Notes: generated by a model from the letters alone, not told the origin. Positions 31,773-41,283 are shown, numbered from the stretch's first letter. The stretch: DNA of 59,641 bases from Oscillospiraceae bacterium (GCA_902786615.1 CADADE010000018.1:1-59641), one strand, 5' to 3'. Numbers and translations are program-made.

Positions 31773-32606
31773 TCAAAGCTCCGCTTCCGGAATTTCAAAC
31801 TCTGCCGTCACCCGTACATGACCGTAAAGCCGGGTCTCGCCGCTTTTCGGATCGCTTCTGACGCAGAGGACGCCGCCGGGCTCGGAGAGGGAAAGCACGG
31901 CCGCAGAGCCCGTTTTTGCTGCCAGATACATCCCCACGGCGGCGCTGCCGCTGGCGCATGAATTTTCCCAAAAGCAGGTGCCGCTGCCGGGCACAAAGAC
32001 CAGCGGCGTCATGCGGTACTGCGTACTGCTTCCGTACAGAAACATCAGGCCGAGGCCGTCCGCGCCAAGCGTTTCGCAGAATGACCGCACGGCCTTCTCC
32101 GCCTCGGGACGATTTTTCAGCAGGGAGAAAAAAACGGAATCCGGCTCGATCACCAGATGGGAAATACCCTCCATGCGTACAAGGGGCAGCGCAGCGCGCA
32201 GGTCGCCGAAGACAAACGCCGTCTCCAAAATCCCGAGGGCGGGGGGCATCTCGATCTCGGCGCGGTATGCGTTTTCTTCCTCAGGGCGCAGGCACAGGGC
32301 GACAGGCTCCGCCGCACCGGAGACGCGCAGCTCCATACGCCTCTCGTCCTCGCACGGACAGTCCTTCGAGAGCAGCAGGGCCGCAGCGCTCATGGAGGCG
32401 TTGCCGCAGAACTCGCCGCCTGCCATGCGCAGCTCCGCCCGCACGATTCCATCGTCGGATACGTCCCGCAGGAAACCGACCTGCTCCACCTCCGGGTGCC
32501 GGCGCATGACGGCGGCGGCAATCGAAGGCTGACGGGCAATCTCCACGGGACTCTCCACAAGGGCGGTGATGTTGCCCGTGGGGTCGAGAACACTGTAACG
32601 CAGCAT
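31773..32606 (-). CDS. DapF/PhzF-fold amino-acid racemase-like enzyme
   Basis: The 277-residue protein has the two-cysteine plan of diaminopimelate-epimerase-fold racemases: GGEFCGNASM near residue 78 (first Cys) and GTCFWENSCASGS near 212 (second Cys). It lacks the GAGNDF and GVGADG signatures of true DapF, which is encoded at 47681. Fold relatives include histidine and other amino-acid racemases. It lies just downstream of a polar amino-acid ABC transporter on the same strand, so the substrate may be an amino acid taken up by it (inference). GGGAGG precedes the ATG. Confidence 0.75.
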   Translation of the reverse strand: MLRYSVLDPTGNITALVESPVEIARQPSIAAAVMRRHPEVEQVGFLRDVSDDGIVRAELRMAGGEFCGNASMSAAALLLSKDCPCEDERRMELRVSGAAEPVALCLRPEEENAYRAEIEMPPALGILETAFVFGDLRAALPLVRMEGISHLVIEPDSVFFSLLKNRPEAEKAVRSFCETLGADGLGLMFLYGSSTQYRMTPLVFVPGSGTCFWENSCASGSAAVGMYLAAKTGSAAVLSLSEPGGVLCVRSDPKSGETRLYGHVRVTAEFEIPEAEL

Positions 32607-32624
32607 GAAGTCGCCTCCCGCAGT

Positions 32625-33401
32625 TCAGCGCTCAAAAACGCTCAAAAACTGCCTGGTGCGCTCCTCGCGCGGATGATCGAAAACCTCCTTCGGGTCGCCC
32701 TGCTCCACGATCACGCCGTCGGCCATGAAGATCACGCGGTTGCTGACCGCCTTGGCGAAGGGCATCTCGTGGGTGACGACCACCATGGTCATCTTCTCCT
32801 CGGCAAGCTGACGGATGACCTTCAGCACCTCGCCGGTGAGTTCGGGGTCAAGAGCGGAGGTAGGCTCGTCAAAGAAGAGAATTTCGGGGCGCATGCACAG
32901 GGCGCGCGCGATGGCGACGCGCTGCTGCTGACCGCCGGAGAGCTGGTAAGGATAGGCGTTTTCCCGGCCTTCCAGCCCCATTTTCTTCAAAAGCGTCAGG
33001 GCGCGCTCGCGCACCTCGTCCTTGTTTTCGCCGTGGAGGATCGGGGCCTCGGAGACATTGCGCAGCACCGAATAGTGCGGGAAGAGCTGGAAGTTCTGGA
33101 AGACCAGACCGAAGCGGGTGCGGAAGCGGGCGAGCTCCGATTTGTGGGCGTACACGCCGTCGCGCAAAGCGTACTCTCCGTCATAGAGAATATCGCCGCC
33201 GTCGGCATGCTCCAGGAAGGAGGCGCAGCGCAGAAGCGTCGATTTGCCCGAGCCGGACGGGCCGATGATGGAGACCACATTGCCCCGCTCGACCGAGAGG
33301 GAGATATCCTTGAGCACGCTGACCGCGTCGAAGGATTTCTGGAGGCTGCGGATGCTGAGGATGCTGGCGTTACTGCCGGAAGTGTTGTTGTTCGCTGCCA
33401 T
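32625..33401 (-). CDS. Polar amino-acid ABC transporter ATPase
   Basis: The protein of about 258 residues has all ABC motifs: Walker [16 protein letters not shown]-loop FQNFQLFP, signature [17 protein letters not shown], Walker [17 protein letters not shown] and a switch His (VVTHEM). It is close to GlnQ/HisP-type ATPases. The ATG at 33401 has AGAGGG 9 bases upstream. An ATG at 33419, overlapping the permease stop, is the alternative. It powers the permease encoded by the next upstream gene. Confidence 0.93.
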   Translation of the reverse strand: MAANNNTSGSNASILSIRSLQKSFDAVSVLKDISLSVERGNVVSIIGPSGSGKSTLLRCASFLEHADGGDILYDGEYALRDGVYAHKSELARFRTRFGLVFQNFQLFPHYSVLRNVSEAPILHGENKDEVRERALTLLKKMGLEGRENAYPYQLSGGQQQRVAIARALCMRPEILFFDEPTSALDPELTGEVLKVIRQLAEEKMTMVVVTHEMPFAKAVSNRVIFMADGVIVEQGDPKEVFDHPREERTRQFLSVFER

Positions 33402-33415
33402 TTCGCTGTTCCCTC

Positions 33416-34063
33416 TCATTTGTAGTAGTTCAGACGTTTTTCGAGTCTGCCCATCACATAGTCTACGATCACGTTGAAGATATAGTAGAACACGCCGGCC
33501 ACCAGGAAGGGCGTAAAGCTGGTCTGGGAGTTTGCGATCTGCTTGCCGATGGTGAACATCTCCTGATAGGAGACGGTAAAGGCCATGGACGTGTCCTTGA
33601 CCAGCGTGACAACTTCGTTGGTGATGCTGGGCAGGATGCGTTTGATGACCTGGGGCAGAATGATGCGCAGGAAGGTCTGGACCCTGGTATAGCCCAGAAC
33701 CTCCGCCGCCTCATACTGGCCGATGGGGATGGACTCAATGCCGCCGCGATAGATCTCGGCAAAGTAGGCCGCGTAGTTGATGGCAAAGGCAATCACCACC
33801 GGGATCAGCTTATTGCGGGCGACCGTCGCCCCAAAAAGATAATAGGGGCCGTAGGTGACCGCAAGCAGCTGCAGCATCAGCGGCGTGCCGCGCAGCACCG
33901 TGATAAAAAAGCGCGTAATGTAAGAGACGATCTTCACCTTGCTCATGCGCAGCAGCGCGACGATCATGCCGAGCGGCAGCGAGAAGAGAAGCGTAAGAAA
34001 AAAGATGGCGCAGGTCTTGCCCAGACCCTCGCTCATCTTGACGATCATAGTCATCAAGGACAT
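33416..34063 (-). CDS. Polar amino-acid ABC transporter permease
   Basis: The 215-residue protein has about five hydrophobic spans and the HisM/GlnP-type loop [29 protein letters not shown]. This loop (EAA motif) docks on the ATPase. [14 protein letters not shown] is also typical. The stop overlaps the start region of the ATPase gene. GAGGG lies before the ATG. Confidence 0.93.
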   Translation of the reverse strand: MSLMTMIVKMSEGLGKTCAIFFLTLLFSLPLGMIVALLRMSKVKIVSYITRFFITVLRGTPLMLQLLAVTYGPYYLFGATVARNKLIPVVIAFAINYAAYFAEIYRGGIESIPIGQYEAAEVLGYTRVQTFLRIILPQVIKRILPSITNEVVTLVKDTSMAFTVSYQEMFTIGKQIANSQTSFTPFLVAGVFYYIFNVIVDYVMGRLEKRLNYYK

Positions 34064-34089
34064 AAGGAAACCCTCGTTATCAACAGATT

Positions 34090-34250
34090 AGGAACTGTGC
34101 AGAAATTAGTTGGGCAAAGATAGCGCAGGATTTTTCGCTTGCAGCGAGGCGGAAAATCGCAGGAATACTTTGTGTATTTCAAGATTTGACAACGAAGCTG
34201 CAGGCGGAAAAGACAAGCCAGATTGCACAAGTTATTTCGGAACAGTTCCT
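34090..34250. repeat. MITE-like element with inverted ends
   Basis: This 161-base stretch between the permease and binding-protein genes begins AGGAACTGT and ends ACAGTTCCT, a perfect 9-bp terminal inverted repeat. Weaker inverted similarity continues inward (GAAAT, then GTTGGGCAA against CTTGTGCAA). Two GGCGGAAAA direct repeats lie inside. It has no gene. No clear target duplication was found. Confidence 0.5.
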
Positions 34251-34275
34251 TCGTTTGCCCAAATGGCGTGAAGCG

Positions 34276-34305
34276 CCCGAAAGCGCAGTTTCCTGCGCTT
34301 TCGGG
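34276..34305 (-). terminator. Hairpin after the binding-protein gene
   Basis: CCCGAAAGCGCA (34276-34287) pairs perfectly with TGCGCTTTCGGG (34294-34305). It is 22 bases past the end of the binding-protein gene on the minus strand. With no T run on that strand, it more likely protects the 3' end or lowers read-through, giving more binding protein than permease. Confidence 0.6.
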
Positions 34306-34327
34306 TATTTAGCAGGGTGTTTTGCTT

Positions 34328-35143
34328 TTATGCTGCGGGAGCGTCCGCCTCAGCGTCCTTGTTCAGGAAGAGGAGATTGTTGACGATGTCGGCGTACTCT
34401 TCCTTCTCGGCGATCTTGGCGTAGGTGCCGTTCTCGACCAGAGCCTGCACGGCCTCGTCAACAGACTTGCAGAGCTCCGCGTCGCCGGAACGGAAAGCAA
34501 TGCCGTACTGCTCCGCGCCAAGCTGCTCGTCGATGATGCTCAGCCCCTCGTGCTTAGCAACGTAGCTTGCCGCGACGGGCATGTCGACGAACACGGCGTC
34601 GACTGCGCCGCCCTGCAGCTCGGTGAAGCACTTGAGGAAGCTGTCGCAGGTGAGGACAGATTCAAAGGACTTTGCGAGATCTTCGAGATCGCCGTTGAGC
34701 AGAGATTCGCCGGAGGTGCCGAGCTGCACCGCGACGATCTTGCCGGCCAGATCCTTGGAGGACTTGAAGCCGCTGTCGGCCTTGACGACCAGAACCTGGG
34801 TGTTGTCATAGTAGGGCTCGGAAATCACGTAGCCGGCTTCCTTCATGCTGTCGAGGATGGTCATGCCGGACCAGACGCAGTCGCACTCCATGGAGTCGAG
34901 CTGAACCAACTTCTCGTCCCAGTTCACGCCGAACACGTCGAACTTCCAGCCGAGGTAATCGCAGACGGCCTTGCAGACCTCCACGTCGAAGCCGGTGTAT
35001 TCGCCGTCATCGCCCATGTAGCTGAAGGGGGGATACTCGGGGTCGATGCCCATGACGAAGGTCTTGTCCGCGGCAAAGGCGGCGGGGGACAGCAGGGACG
35101 CCATCATGACGAGCGCGAGAAGGATAAGAACGGTTTTTTTCAT
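34328..35143 (-). CDS. Amino-acid ABC transporter substrate-binding protein
   Basis: The 271-residue protein has a signal peptide MKKTVLILLALVMMASLLSP with AFA-A cleavage and the family fold: FVMGIDPEYPPFSYMGDDGE, YTGFDVEVCKAVC, then SGMTILDSMKEAGYVISEPYY and KIVAVQLGTSGES. The signal peptide has no lipobox Cys, so an anchored lipoprotein is not predicted from the sequence. AAAGGAG lies 7 bases before the ATG. It is first in the transporter operon. Confidence 0.93.
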   Translation of the reverse strand: MKKTVLILLALVMMASLLSPAAFAADKTFVMGIDPEYPPFSYMGDDGEYTGFDVEVCKAVCDYLGWKFDVFGVNWDEKLVQLDSMECDCVWSGMTILDSMKEAGYVISEPYYDNTQVLVVKADSGFKSSKDLAGKIVAVQLGTSGESLLNGDLEDLAKSFESVLTCDSFLKCFTELQGGAVDAVFVDMPVAASYVAKHEGLSIIDEQLGAEQYGIAFRSGDAELCKSVDEAVQALVENGTYAKIAEKEEYADIVNNLLFLNKDAEADAPAA

Positions 35144-35194
35144 GATTGATTCTCCTTTATGATGTAATCTGCCTGAGCGTCTTAACGATTTAGC

Positions 35195-35223
35195 ATATTA
35201 GCACATTAAAGCGGCCGTGTCAA
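35195..35223 (-). promoter_or_regulatory. Promoter of the amino-acid transporter operon
   Basis: On the minus strand TTGACA (35223-35218) and TAATAT (35200-35195) are 17 bases apart, about 50 bases before the start codon. It is nearly consensus. Confidence 0.82.
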
Positions 35224-35269
35224 GACCTTCTTTCCGCATTATCCGCAGCCTGCGGCAAGAGGAAAGGAC

Positions 35270-35298
35270 TTGCATTCTCCAGAGAAATCAGATATATT
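35270..35298 (+). promoter_or_regulatory. Promoter of the hybrid kinase gene
   Basis: TTGCAT (35270-35275) and TATATT (35293-35298) are 17 bases apart, about 60 bases before the ATG at 35360. It is divergent from the transporter promoter. Confidence 0.65.
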
Positions 35299-35359
35299 AC
35301 AATTGAGGTTTTCTATAGTTATCAGGCGCACGGAAGATAAAGGCTGGAGTCGATGATAT

Positions 35360-38200
35360 ATGAAAAAAAGGAGTATGCGTTTACGGGCTGTCGTGCTGGT
35401 TTCCCTTTTCCTGCTCACAACAAACCTGGCGCTGGGAACCGTACTGGCAAGACAGGCGCGCAACGCGACAAAGACACAGATCAACGAACGCATGCTGGAT
35501 GTTGTCAACACGGCGGCGGCCATGCTGGACGGCGATGTGCTGAAAACGCTGCGCGCCGAGGACAAGGGGTCGCCGGCCTATCAGCAGGTTACGGATACGC
35601 TCGTCTGCTTCCGGGATAACATCAACCTGAATTATATTTACTACGTCTGGGAGAAGGAGGACGGAAGCTTCGTCTTCGGCATCGACACGGACCCTGTCGC
35701 GCCCGCGGAATTCGGCTCGCCCGTGGTCTATACGGACGCGCTGTACAAGGCGAGCCGGGGCACCCCGTCCGTGGACGAGAAGCCTTATGAAGACGTCTGG
35801 GGACGTTTCTACAGCGCCTTCAGCCCGGTGCTGGATTCCGCCGGAAAGGTGGCAGGCGTGGTCACGGCAGACTTCGACGCGACCTGGTATGAGACGCAGA
35901 TCAACCGGAGCCAGTGGACGATTCTGCTTGCCGCCCTCCTCTTTTTGTCGATCGGCATTGCGATCACACTCGCGCTGACCGGCCAGTACAACCGGCGGAT
36001 CGCGGCGATCGGGGAGAATCTGCGCGCGCTGGCGGAGGATCTGGACGCGATGACCAAGGAGTATTCCGAGAACACGGGGGAAAAAATCTCCTCCGACATG
36101 CGCACCGCCGATATCCAGGCCCTGGAAGAACATATCTCCGAGCTGCGCGGTAAGCTGCGCAATTATATTTCTCATTCCACCACGCAGGCCAACAGTATGA
36201 TCACCGCCATGGCCTCGGACTATCGCTGCGTATATTATGTAAACCTTGACGAGAATGACGGCGTATGCTACCGCGACGACCCTGCCGATCCGGAGCAGAC
36301 GCCGGCGGGCATGCATTTTCCCTTCCGGGAGCGTATCACCTGGTATGCCGAAAACTGCGTCACGGAGCAGTACCGCGAGGGCTTTCTCAGCTTTGTCGAC
36401 GCCGACAATATCCGCACGAGGCTCGCTACCGAGCCGATCATCGCCTATCGCTATCTTGCCCGGCGTGCCGGGCGCGAATACTATGAGATGATCCGTGTGG
36501 CAGGCGTGCGCCGCGCGGAGGAGCGCGACGACCATATGGTCCACGCCGTCGGCCTCGGCCTGACGGTCATCGACGAGGAAATGCGCGACGCCATGGCCAA
36601 GAACGACGCGCTGGCGGAGGCCCTGGCTGTGGCGGAGGAGGCCAACAAGGCAAAGACCTCCTTCCTCTCCAGCATGAGCCATGAGATCCGCACGCCCATG
36701 AACGCCATCATCGGCCTCGACACGCTTGCCCTGCACGACGAGACGATCTCTGCCCAGACGCGGGACTATCTGGAAAAAATCGGCGGCAGCGCAAGGCATC
36801 TGCTGGCCCTCATCAACGATATTCTGGATATGAGCCGCATCGAGTCGGGCCGCCTGGTCCTGCGCAAGGAGGAATTCTCCTTCAGCGCGATTCTCGAGCA
36901 GATCAACACTATGGTCATGTCCCAGTGCTCCGATAAGGGACTCGATTATGAGTGCCGTATCCTGAGCAAGGTTGACGATTACTACATCGGCGACGACATG
37001 AAGCTCAAGGAAGTGCTCATCAACATCCTCTCCAACGCCATCAAGTTCACGGAGGCTCCCGGCAGCGTCACTCTGAGCATCGAGCGCATCGCCTGCTTCG
37101 AGGAACAGTCCACGCTGCGCTTTCGCATCAAGGATACCGGCGTCGGCATGGACAAGGAATTCATCCCGAAAATTTTCGACGCCTTCTCCCAGGAGGACAG
37201 CAGCACCAGAAACAAATATGGCAGCACAGGTCTCGGCATGGCCATTACCAAAAATATCGTCGAGATGATGAACGGCACGATCAGCGTGGAATCCGAAAAG
37301 GGCGTCGGCACCGGATTCACCGTCGTCGTCACGCTGCGAAACGCCCACCACCAGGGCCCGGATATGCCGGACAGCGTCGACCTCACCCGTATGCGCGTGC
37401 TGGTCGTGGATGATGAGGAGATCCCCGCCGAGCACGCGCGCATGGTGCTGGACGAAGCGGGCATTCGCGCGGACGTGTGTACCTGCGGCGAAGAGGCGCT
37501 GCGCATGCTGGAGGTGCAGCATCTCAAACAGGAGCCGTACAATCTGATCCTGCTTGACCGGAACATGCCTGGCCTGAACGGTGTGGAGACGGCCAGGAAG
37601 ATCCGCGCCCACTATGACAACGAATCGACCGTGATCATCCTGACGGCCTACAACTGGGACGACGTTGTGGAGGAGGCCCGGAAGGCCGGCGTTGACGGAT
37701 TTCTGGCCAAGCCGCTCTTCGCTTCCAACGTCATTGCCGAGTTTGAGCGCATCGCCCGCCATAATAACATGAGCATGTTCCAGGAGAAACAGCGGGCAGA
37801 GCTCGCCGGCCGCCGCATCCTCCTGGCGGAGGACATGGAGATCAACGCCGAGATCATGATCGACATCCTCGACATGGAGGAAATGACCGTGGATCACGCG
37901 CAAAACGGCAGGATCGTCGTGGAGATGTTCGAGAAGAGCGCGGTCGGCGCCTACGACGCCGTTCTGATGGACGTGCGCATGCCGGAGATGGACGGCCTGG
38001 AGGCCGCTGCGGCAATCCGCGCCCTCAACCGGCCGGACGCCAAAAAGATCCCGATCATCGCCCTGACGGCCAACGCCTTTGACGAGGATGTGCAGCGCTC
38101 GCTGCAGGCCGGTATGAACGCGCATCTGTCAAAGCCGGTGGAACCGGAGCTGCTGTATCAGACGATCGGAGAGCTGATCTACGAGGCGGAAAACAGCTGA
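35360..38200 (+). CDS. Hybrid sensor histidine kinase with two receiver domains
   Basis: The protein has 946 residues. Domains in order: a membrane helix (~8-27), an extracellular sensor region (~30-185), a second helix (~190-210), a HAMP/linker and PAS-like stretch (~215-420), and HisKA with SMSHEIRTPMNAIIG (His near 440). The HATPase has ISNAIKFTE, DTGVGMD and STGLGMAI. Receiver 1 has VLVVDDEE, LLDRNMPGLNG and a Lys in LAKPL. Receiver 2 has ILLAEDMEIN and MDVRMPEMDG. No separate output regulator is adjacent. The sensed signal is unknown; the neighbouring amino-acid transporter is transcribed divergently. Confidence 0.93.
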   Translation: MKKRSMRLRAVVLVSLFLLTTNLALGTVLARQARNATKTQINERMLDVVNTAAAMLDGDVLKTLRAEDKGSPAYQQVTDTLVCFRDNINLNYIYYVWEKEDGSFVFGIDTDPVAPAEFGSPVVYTDALYKASRGTPSVDEKPYEDVWGRFYSAFSPVLDSAGKVAGVVTADFDATWYETQINRSQWTILLAALLFLSIGIAITLALTGQYNRRIAAIGENLRALAEDLDAMTKEYSENTGEKISSDMRTADIQALEEHISELRGKLRNYISHSTTQANSMITAMASDYRCVYYVNLDENDGVCYRDDPADPEQTPAGMHFPFRERITWYAENCVTEQYREGFLSFVDADNIRTRLATEPIIAYRYLARRAGREYYEMIRVAGVRRAEERDDHMVHAVGLGLTVIDEEMRDAMAKNDALAEALAVAEEANKAKTSFLSSMSHEIRTPMNAIIGLDTLALHDETISAQTRDYLEKIGGSARHLLALINDILDMSRIESGRLVLRKEEFSFSAILEQINTMVMSQCSDKGLDYECRILSKVDDYYIGDDMKLKEVLINILSNAIKFTEAPGSVTLSIERIACFEEQSTLRFRIKDTGVGMDKEFIPKIFDAFSQEDSSTRNKYGSTGLGMAITKNIVEMMNGTISVESEKGVGTGFTVVVTLRNAHHQGPDMPDSVDLTRMRVLVVDDEEIPAEHARMVLDEAGIRADVCTCGEEALRMLEVQHLKQEPYNLILLDRNMPGLNGVETARKIRAHYDNESTVIILTAYNWDDVVEEARKAGVDGFLAKPLFASNVIAEFERIARHNNMSMFQEKQRAELAGRRILLAEDMEINAEIMIDILDMEEMTVDHAQNGRIVVEMFEKSAVGAYDAVLMDVRMPEMDGLEAAAAIRALNRPDAKKIPIIALTANAFDEDVQRSLQAGMNAHLSKPVEPELLYQTIGELIYEAENS

Positions 38201-38215
38201 AAAGGAAAGAAAACA

Positions 38216-38259
38216 CGCGAAGCCATGCCTCCGGCGGGAGAGATGGCTTTCGCGTTTTT
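38216..38259 (+). terminator. Terminator after the hybrid kinase gene
   Basis: CGCGAAGCCAT (38216-38226) pairs with ATGGCTT-T-CGCG (38243-38254), with an inner CTCC/GGAG stem, then TTTTT. Confidence 0.8.
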
Positions 38260-38282
38260 CATGATAAAAAGGAGTGATATGC

Positions 38283-38873
38283 ATGGATTTGAAAAAAACG
38301 ATCCGCAGTCTGGAAGGGCGCGGCTTCCGGGTTTCTCATTTCGCAGACGCTGCGGCCGCGGCGGACCATATCTGCGCCGGGCTCAGCGGGAAGACCATAG
38401 GCGTCGGCGGCAGCAAGACCGTGGAAGCGCTGGGGCTCTATGAAAAGCTTTCGGAGAACAACACGGTGTACTGGCATTGGAAGACGCCGGGGCGCGATAC
38501 GCTGAAGGCGGCGGCGCTGGCGGACGTGTACCTCTCCAGTGTCAACGCCATCAGCGAGGACGGCGAGATCTTCAACATCGACGGCAGCGGGAACCGCGTG
38601 GCCGGGACGCTTTTCGGGCATGAGAAGGTCTACCTCATCGCGGGTACCAACAAGATCGCGCCGGACTTCGACGCGGCTCTCTTCCGCGCCCGCAACACGG
38701 CGGCAGTGCAGAACTGCGCCCGCCTCGGAAAAAAGACGCCGTGTCAGGCAGACGGCAAATGCCACGACTGCCGCAGTCCCGAGCGGATCTGCCGGGCGCT
38801 CACGGTGCTGTGGGCTCCGATGTCCGGCATGGAGACCGAGGTCGTGCTCATCGACGGCGACTTTGGGATGTGA
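38283..38873 (+). CDS. LUD-domain (LutC-like) protein
   Basis: The protein of about 196 residues has a LUD/DUF162 fold: GLSGKTIGVGGSKTVEALGL near residue 38, then NAISEDGEIFNIDGSGNRVAG and VYLIAGTNKIAPDFDAAL, typical of the short stand-alone LUD proteins of anaerobes. Two CxxC-like cysteines near the end (CQADGKCHDC) could bind a metal. Larger relatives (LutB/LutC) take part in lactate use, but the role of this short type is unknown. ATG 38283 has AAGGAG about 8 bases upstream. Confidence 0.82.
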   Translation: MDLKKTIRSLEGRGFRVSHFADAAAAADHICAGLSGKTIGVGGSKTVEALGLYEKLSENNTVYWHWKTPGRDTLKAAALADVYLSSVNAISEDGEIFNIDGSGNRVAGTLFGHEKVYLIAGTNKIAPDFDAALFRARNTAAVQNCARLGKKTPCQADGKCHDCRSPERICRALTVLWAPMSGMETEVVLIDGDFGM

Positions 38874-38909
38874 GGAAAGGCAAATTTCCAATAAAAAAGT
38901 CACAAAGCG

Positions 38910-38938
38910 TTGACTTTAACGTCTGTTACAGGTAAAAT
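38910..38938 (+). promoter_or_regulatory. Promoter of the nfnAB operon
   Basis: TTGACT (38910-38915) and TAAAAT (38933-38938) are 17 bases apart, about 65 bases before the nfnA ATG. Confidence 0.7.
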
Positions 38939-39004
38939 AATCATGTTGTCAAACGACAGCGGAATACTCAGCAAAATCACAATTATTTTCATAGAGGTGT
39001 TTGC

Positions 39005-39871
39005 ATGTACAAGGTAGTAACCAAGCGTTTCCTCAACGACGCCAAGACCATCTGTCTGTTCGAGATCGAGGCGCCGCTGGCCGCGAAGCATGCGCAGGCC
39101 GGTCAGTTCGTCATCTTCCGCCTGGATGAGCAGGGCGAGCGCGTCCCCGTCTCCGTTGCGGACTGGGATCGTGAGAAGGGCACCGTGTCCGTCATGGTAC
39201 AGGCTGCGGGCCGCACCACCAAAATGCTCCATACCGTGGAGCAGGGCGACTATATCTCCGACTTTGTCGGCCCCCTCGGCCGCGCGACCGAGATGGAAGG
39301 GCTGAAGAAGGTCTGCGTTGTCGGCGGCGGCGTCGGCTGCGCCATTGCCTACCCCATCGCCAGAGAGATGCACAAGCGCGGCATCGACGTGACCTTCATC
39401 GGCGGCTTCCGCTCCGCTGATATCGTCATCCTCAAGGACGAGCTGAAGGAAGCCTGCAACAAGCTCATCATGTGCACCGACGACGGCACCTACGGTGAGA
39501 AGGGCTTCACCACCGTCTTCCTCAAGCAGGAGATCGAGGGCAATATCGCCGGGGGCAAGCCGCAGTTTGACCGCGTGATCGCCATCGGCCCCGACATCAT
39601 GATGAAATTCCTGGCCGATGTGACCCGCCCCTACGGCATCAACACCATCATCTCCCTCGACCCCATCATGGTCGACGGCACCGGCATGTGCGGCGGCTGC
39701 CGCGTCATCGTCGGCGGCGAGACGAAGTTCGCCTGCGTTGACGGTCCGGACTTCGACGCCCACCAGGTCGATTTCGACTCGCTCATCAAGCGCGCCGCCT
39801 TCTATAAGGAAGAGCAGGACGCCGCTGCCCAGCACATCTGCAACATGACGGGAGGAAAGAGAAATGGCTAA
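39005..39871 (+). CDS. nfnA: NfnA: NADH-dependent ferredoxin:NADP+ oxidoreductase, small subunit
   Basis: The 288-residue protein is a ferredoxin-reductase-type flavoprotein. The FAD-binding barrel includes RVPVSVADWD (~42-51). The nucleotide-binding domain has VCVVGGGVGCAIAYPIARE near 106. The C-terminal [2Fe-2S] site has DGTGMCGGCRV then FACVDGP. In Nfn, one Asp and three Cys hold this cluster, and the same residues are present. With NfnB it performs electron bifurcation between NADPH, NAD+ and ferredoxin. The stop overlaps nfnB by 8 bases. Homologous pairs are sometimes named after sulfide dehydrogenase. Confidence 0.9.
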   Translation: MYKVVTKRFLNDAKTICLFEIEAPLAAKHAQAGQFVIFRLDEQGERVPVSVADWDREKGTVSVMVQAAGRTTKMLHTVEQGDYISDFVGPLGRATEMEGLKKVCVVGGGVGCAIAYPIAREMHKRGIDVTFIGGFRSADIVILKDELKEACNKLIMCTDDGTYGEKGFTTVFLKQEIEGNIAGGKPQFDRVIAIGPDIMMKFLADVTRPYGINTIISLDPIMVDGTGMCGGCRVIVGGETKFACVDGPDFDAHQVDFDSLIKRAAFYKEEQDAAAQHICNMTGGKRNG

Positions 39872-41264
39872 TATGAGACTGACCAAGAACGAAATGCCCG
39901 AGCAGGACCCCGTCGTCCGCGCCGGTAATTTCGACGAAGTGGCCCTGGGCTACACGGCCGAGATGGCCATGGACGAGGCCAAGCGCTGCCTCAACTGCAA
40001 AAATCCCGCCTGCCGCACCGGCTGCCCCGTGTCCGTGCGTATCCCCGAGTTCATCGCCAAGGTTGCCGAGGGCGAGTTTGAAGCCGCCTATGAGATCATC
40101 ACCTCCACCAACTCCCTGCCCGCTGTCTGCGGCCGCGTATGTCCGCAGGAGAAGCAGTGCGAGTCCAAGTGCGTTCGCGGCGTGAAGGGCGAGTCCGTCG
40201 CCATCGGCAGACTCGAGCGCTTTGTGGCCGACTACCACATGGCCGAGCAGGCCAAGCTCGAGAAGGTCGAGATCGAGGTTCCCGCCTCCAACGGCCATAA
40301 AATCGCCGTCGTCGGCTCCGGCCCTGCGGGTCTGACCTGCGCGGGCGACCTTCGCAAGATGGGCTATGACGTGACCATCTTCGAGGCACTGCACAAGTCC
40401 GGCGGCGTGCTGGTTTACGGCATCCCGCAGTTTCGTCTCCCGAAGGAGATCGTCGCCAAGGAGATCGACAATCTCAAGGCCATGGGCGTGAACATCGTCA
40501 ACAACGCCATCATCGGCAAGTCCGAGACCGTGGACGAGCTCTTTGCCGACGGCTTTGAGGCCGTGTTCATCGGCTCCGGCGCGGGCCTGCCGCAGTTCCT
40601 GCACATCCCCGGCGAGAACCTGCTGGGCGTCTACACCGCCAATGAGCTCTTGACCCGCGTCAACCTCATGAAGGCTTACCGCGACGATTACGATACCCCC
40701 ATCAAGCACTTCCACCGTGTCGCCGTTGTCGGCGCGGGCAACGTGGCCATGGACGCGGCGCGTGTTGCCAAGCGTCTCGGCGCGGAGCATGTGTACATCT
40801 GCTACCGCCGCGGCCGCGACGAGCTGCCCGCCCGTCTGGAAGAGGTTGAGCATGCCGAGGCCGAGGGTATTGAGTTCCATCTGCTCAATAACCCCACCCG
40901 CATCCTCGCGGGCGACGACGGCTACGTCACCGGTATTGAGCTTCTGCGCCAGGAGCTGGGCGAGCCCGACGAGAAGGGCCGCCGCTCTCCTGTCCCCGTG
41001 CCGGGCAGCGAATGGGTCCTGGATGTGGACACCGTCATCATTGCCATCGGCACCAGCCCCAACCCGCTCATCCGCAATACCACCGGCGGCCTGACCTTCA
41101 CCCGCAAGGGCGGCATTGAGGCCGACGAGGGCGGTGTGACCGCGCGCGAGGGCGTCTTCGCCGGCGGCGACGCCGTGACCGGCGCTGCCACCGTTATCCT
41201 CGCCATGGGCGCAGGCAAGGCGGGCGCCGTCTCCATCGACAACTACATCAAGAGCAAGAAATAA
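39864..41264 (+). CDS. nfnB: NfnB / GltD-like NADPH oxidoreductase, large subunit
   Basis: The 466-residue protein begins with two [4Fe-4S] motifs, CLNCKNPACRTGCPV (~37-51) and CGRVCPQEKQCESKCV (~87-102). An FAD fold (AVVGSGPAGLTCAGDLRKMG, ~146-165) and an NADPH fold (AVVGAGNVAMDAARVAKRLG, ~288-307) follow, and a terminal GVFAGGDAVTGAATVILAMG binds FAD. This is the glutamate-synthase small-subunit family. The tight pairing with nfnA indicates NfnB rather than a GltD partner of glutamate synthase. Confidence 0.9.
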   Translation: MANMRLTKNEMPEQDPVVRAGNFDEVALGYTAEMAMDEAKRCLNCKNPACRTGCPVSVRIPEFIAKVAEGEFEAAYEIITSTNSLPAVCGRVCPQEKQCESKCVRGVKGESVAIGRLERFVADYHMAEQAKLEKVEIEVPASNGHKIAVVGSGPAGLTCAGDLRKMGYDVTIFEALHKSGGVLVYGIPQFRLPKEIVAKEIDNLKAMGVNIVNNAIIGKSETVDELFADGFEAVFIGSGAGLPQFLHIPGENLLGVYTANELLTRVNLMKAYRDDYDTPIKHFHRVAVVGAGNVAMDAARVAKRLGAEHVYICYRRGRDELPARLEEVEHAEAEGIEFHLLNNPTRILAGDDGYVTGIELLRQELGEPDEKGRRSPVPVPGSEWVLDVDTVIIAIGTSPNPLIRNTTGGLTFTRKGGIEADEGGVTAREGVFAGGDAVTGAATVILAMGAGKAGAVSIDNYIKSKK

Positions 41265-41283
41265 TCCCCATATAAAGTATTTA

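Noticed and set aside
34186..34383. 65-residue open frame between permease and binding protein
   Set aside because: It spans the MITE-like insert and a hairpin and enters the binding-protein gene antisense. It has no coding features.
35381..38125. 914-residue open frame opposite the hybrid kinase
   Set aside because: It is antisense to a gene with clear kinase and receiver motifs; high GC keeps the opposite strand open.
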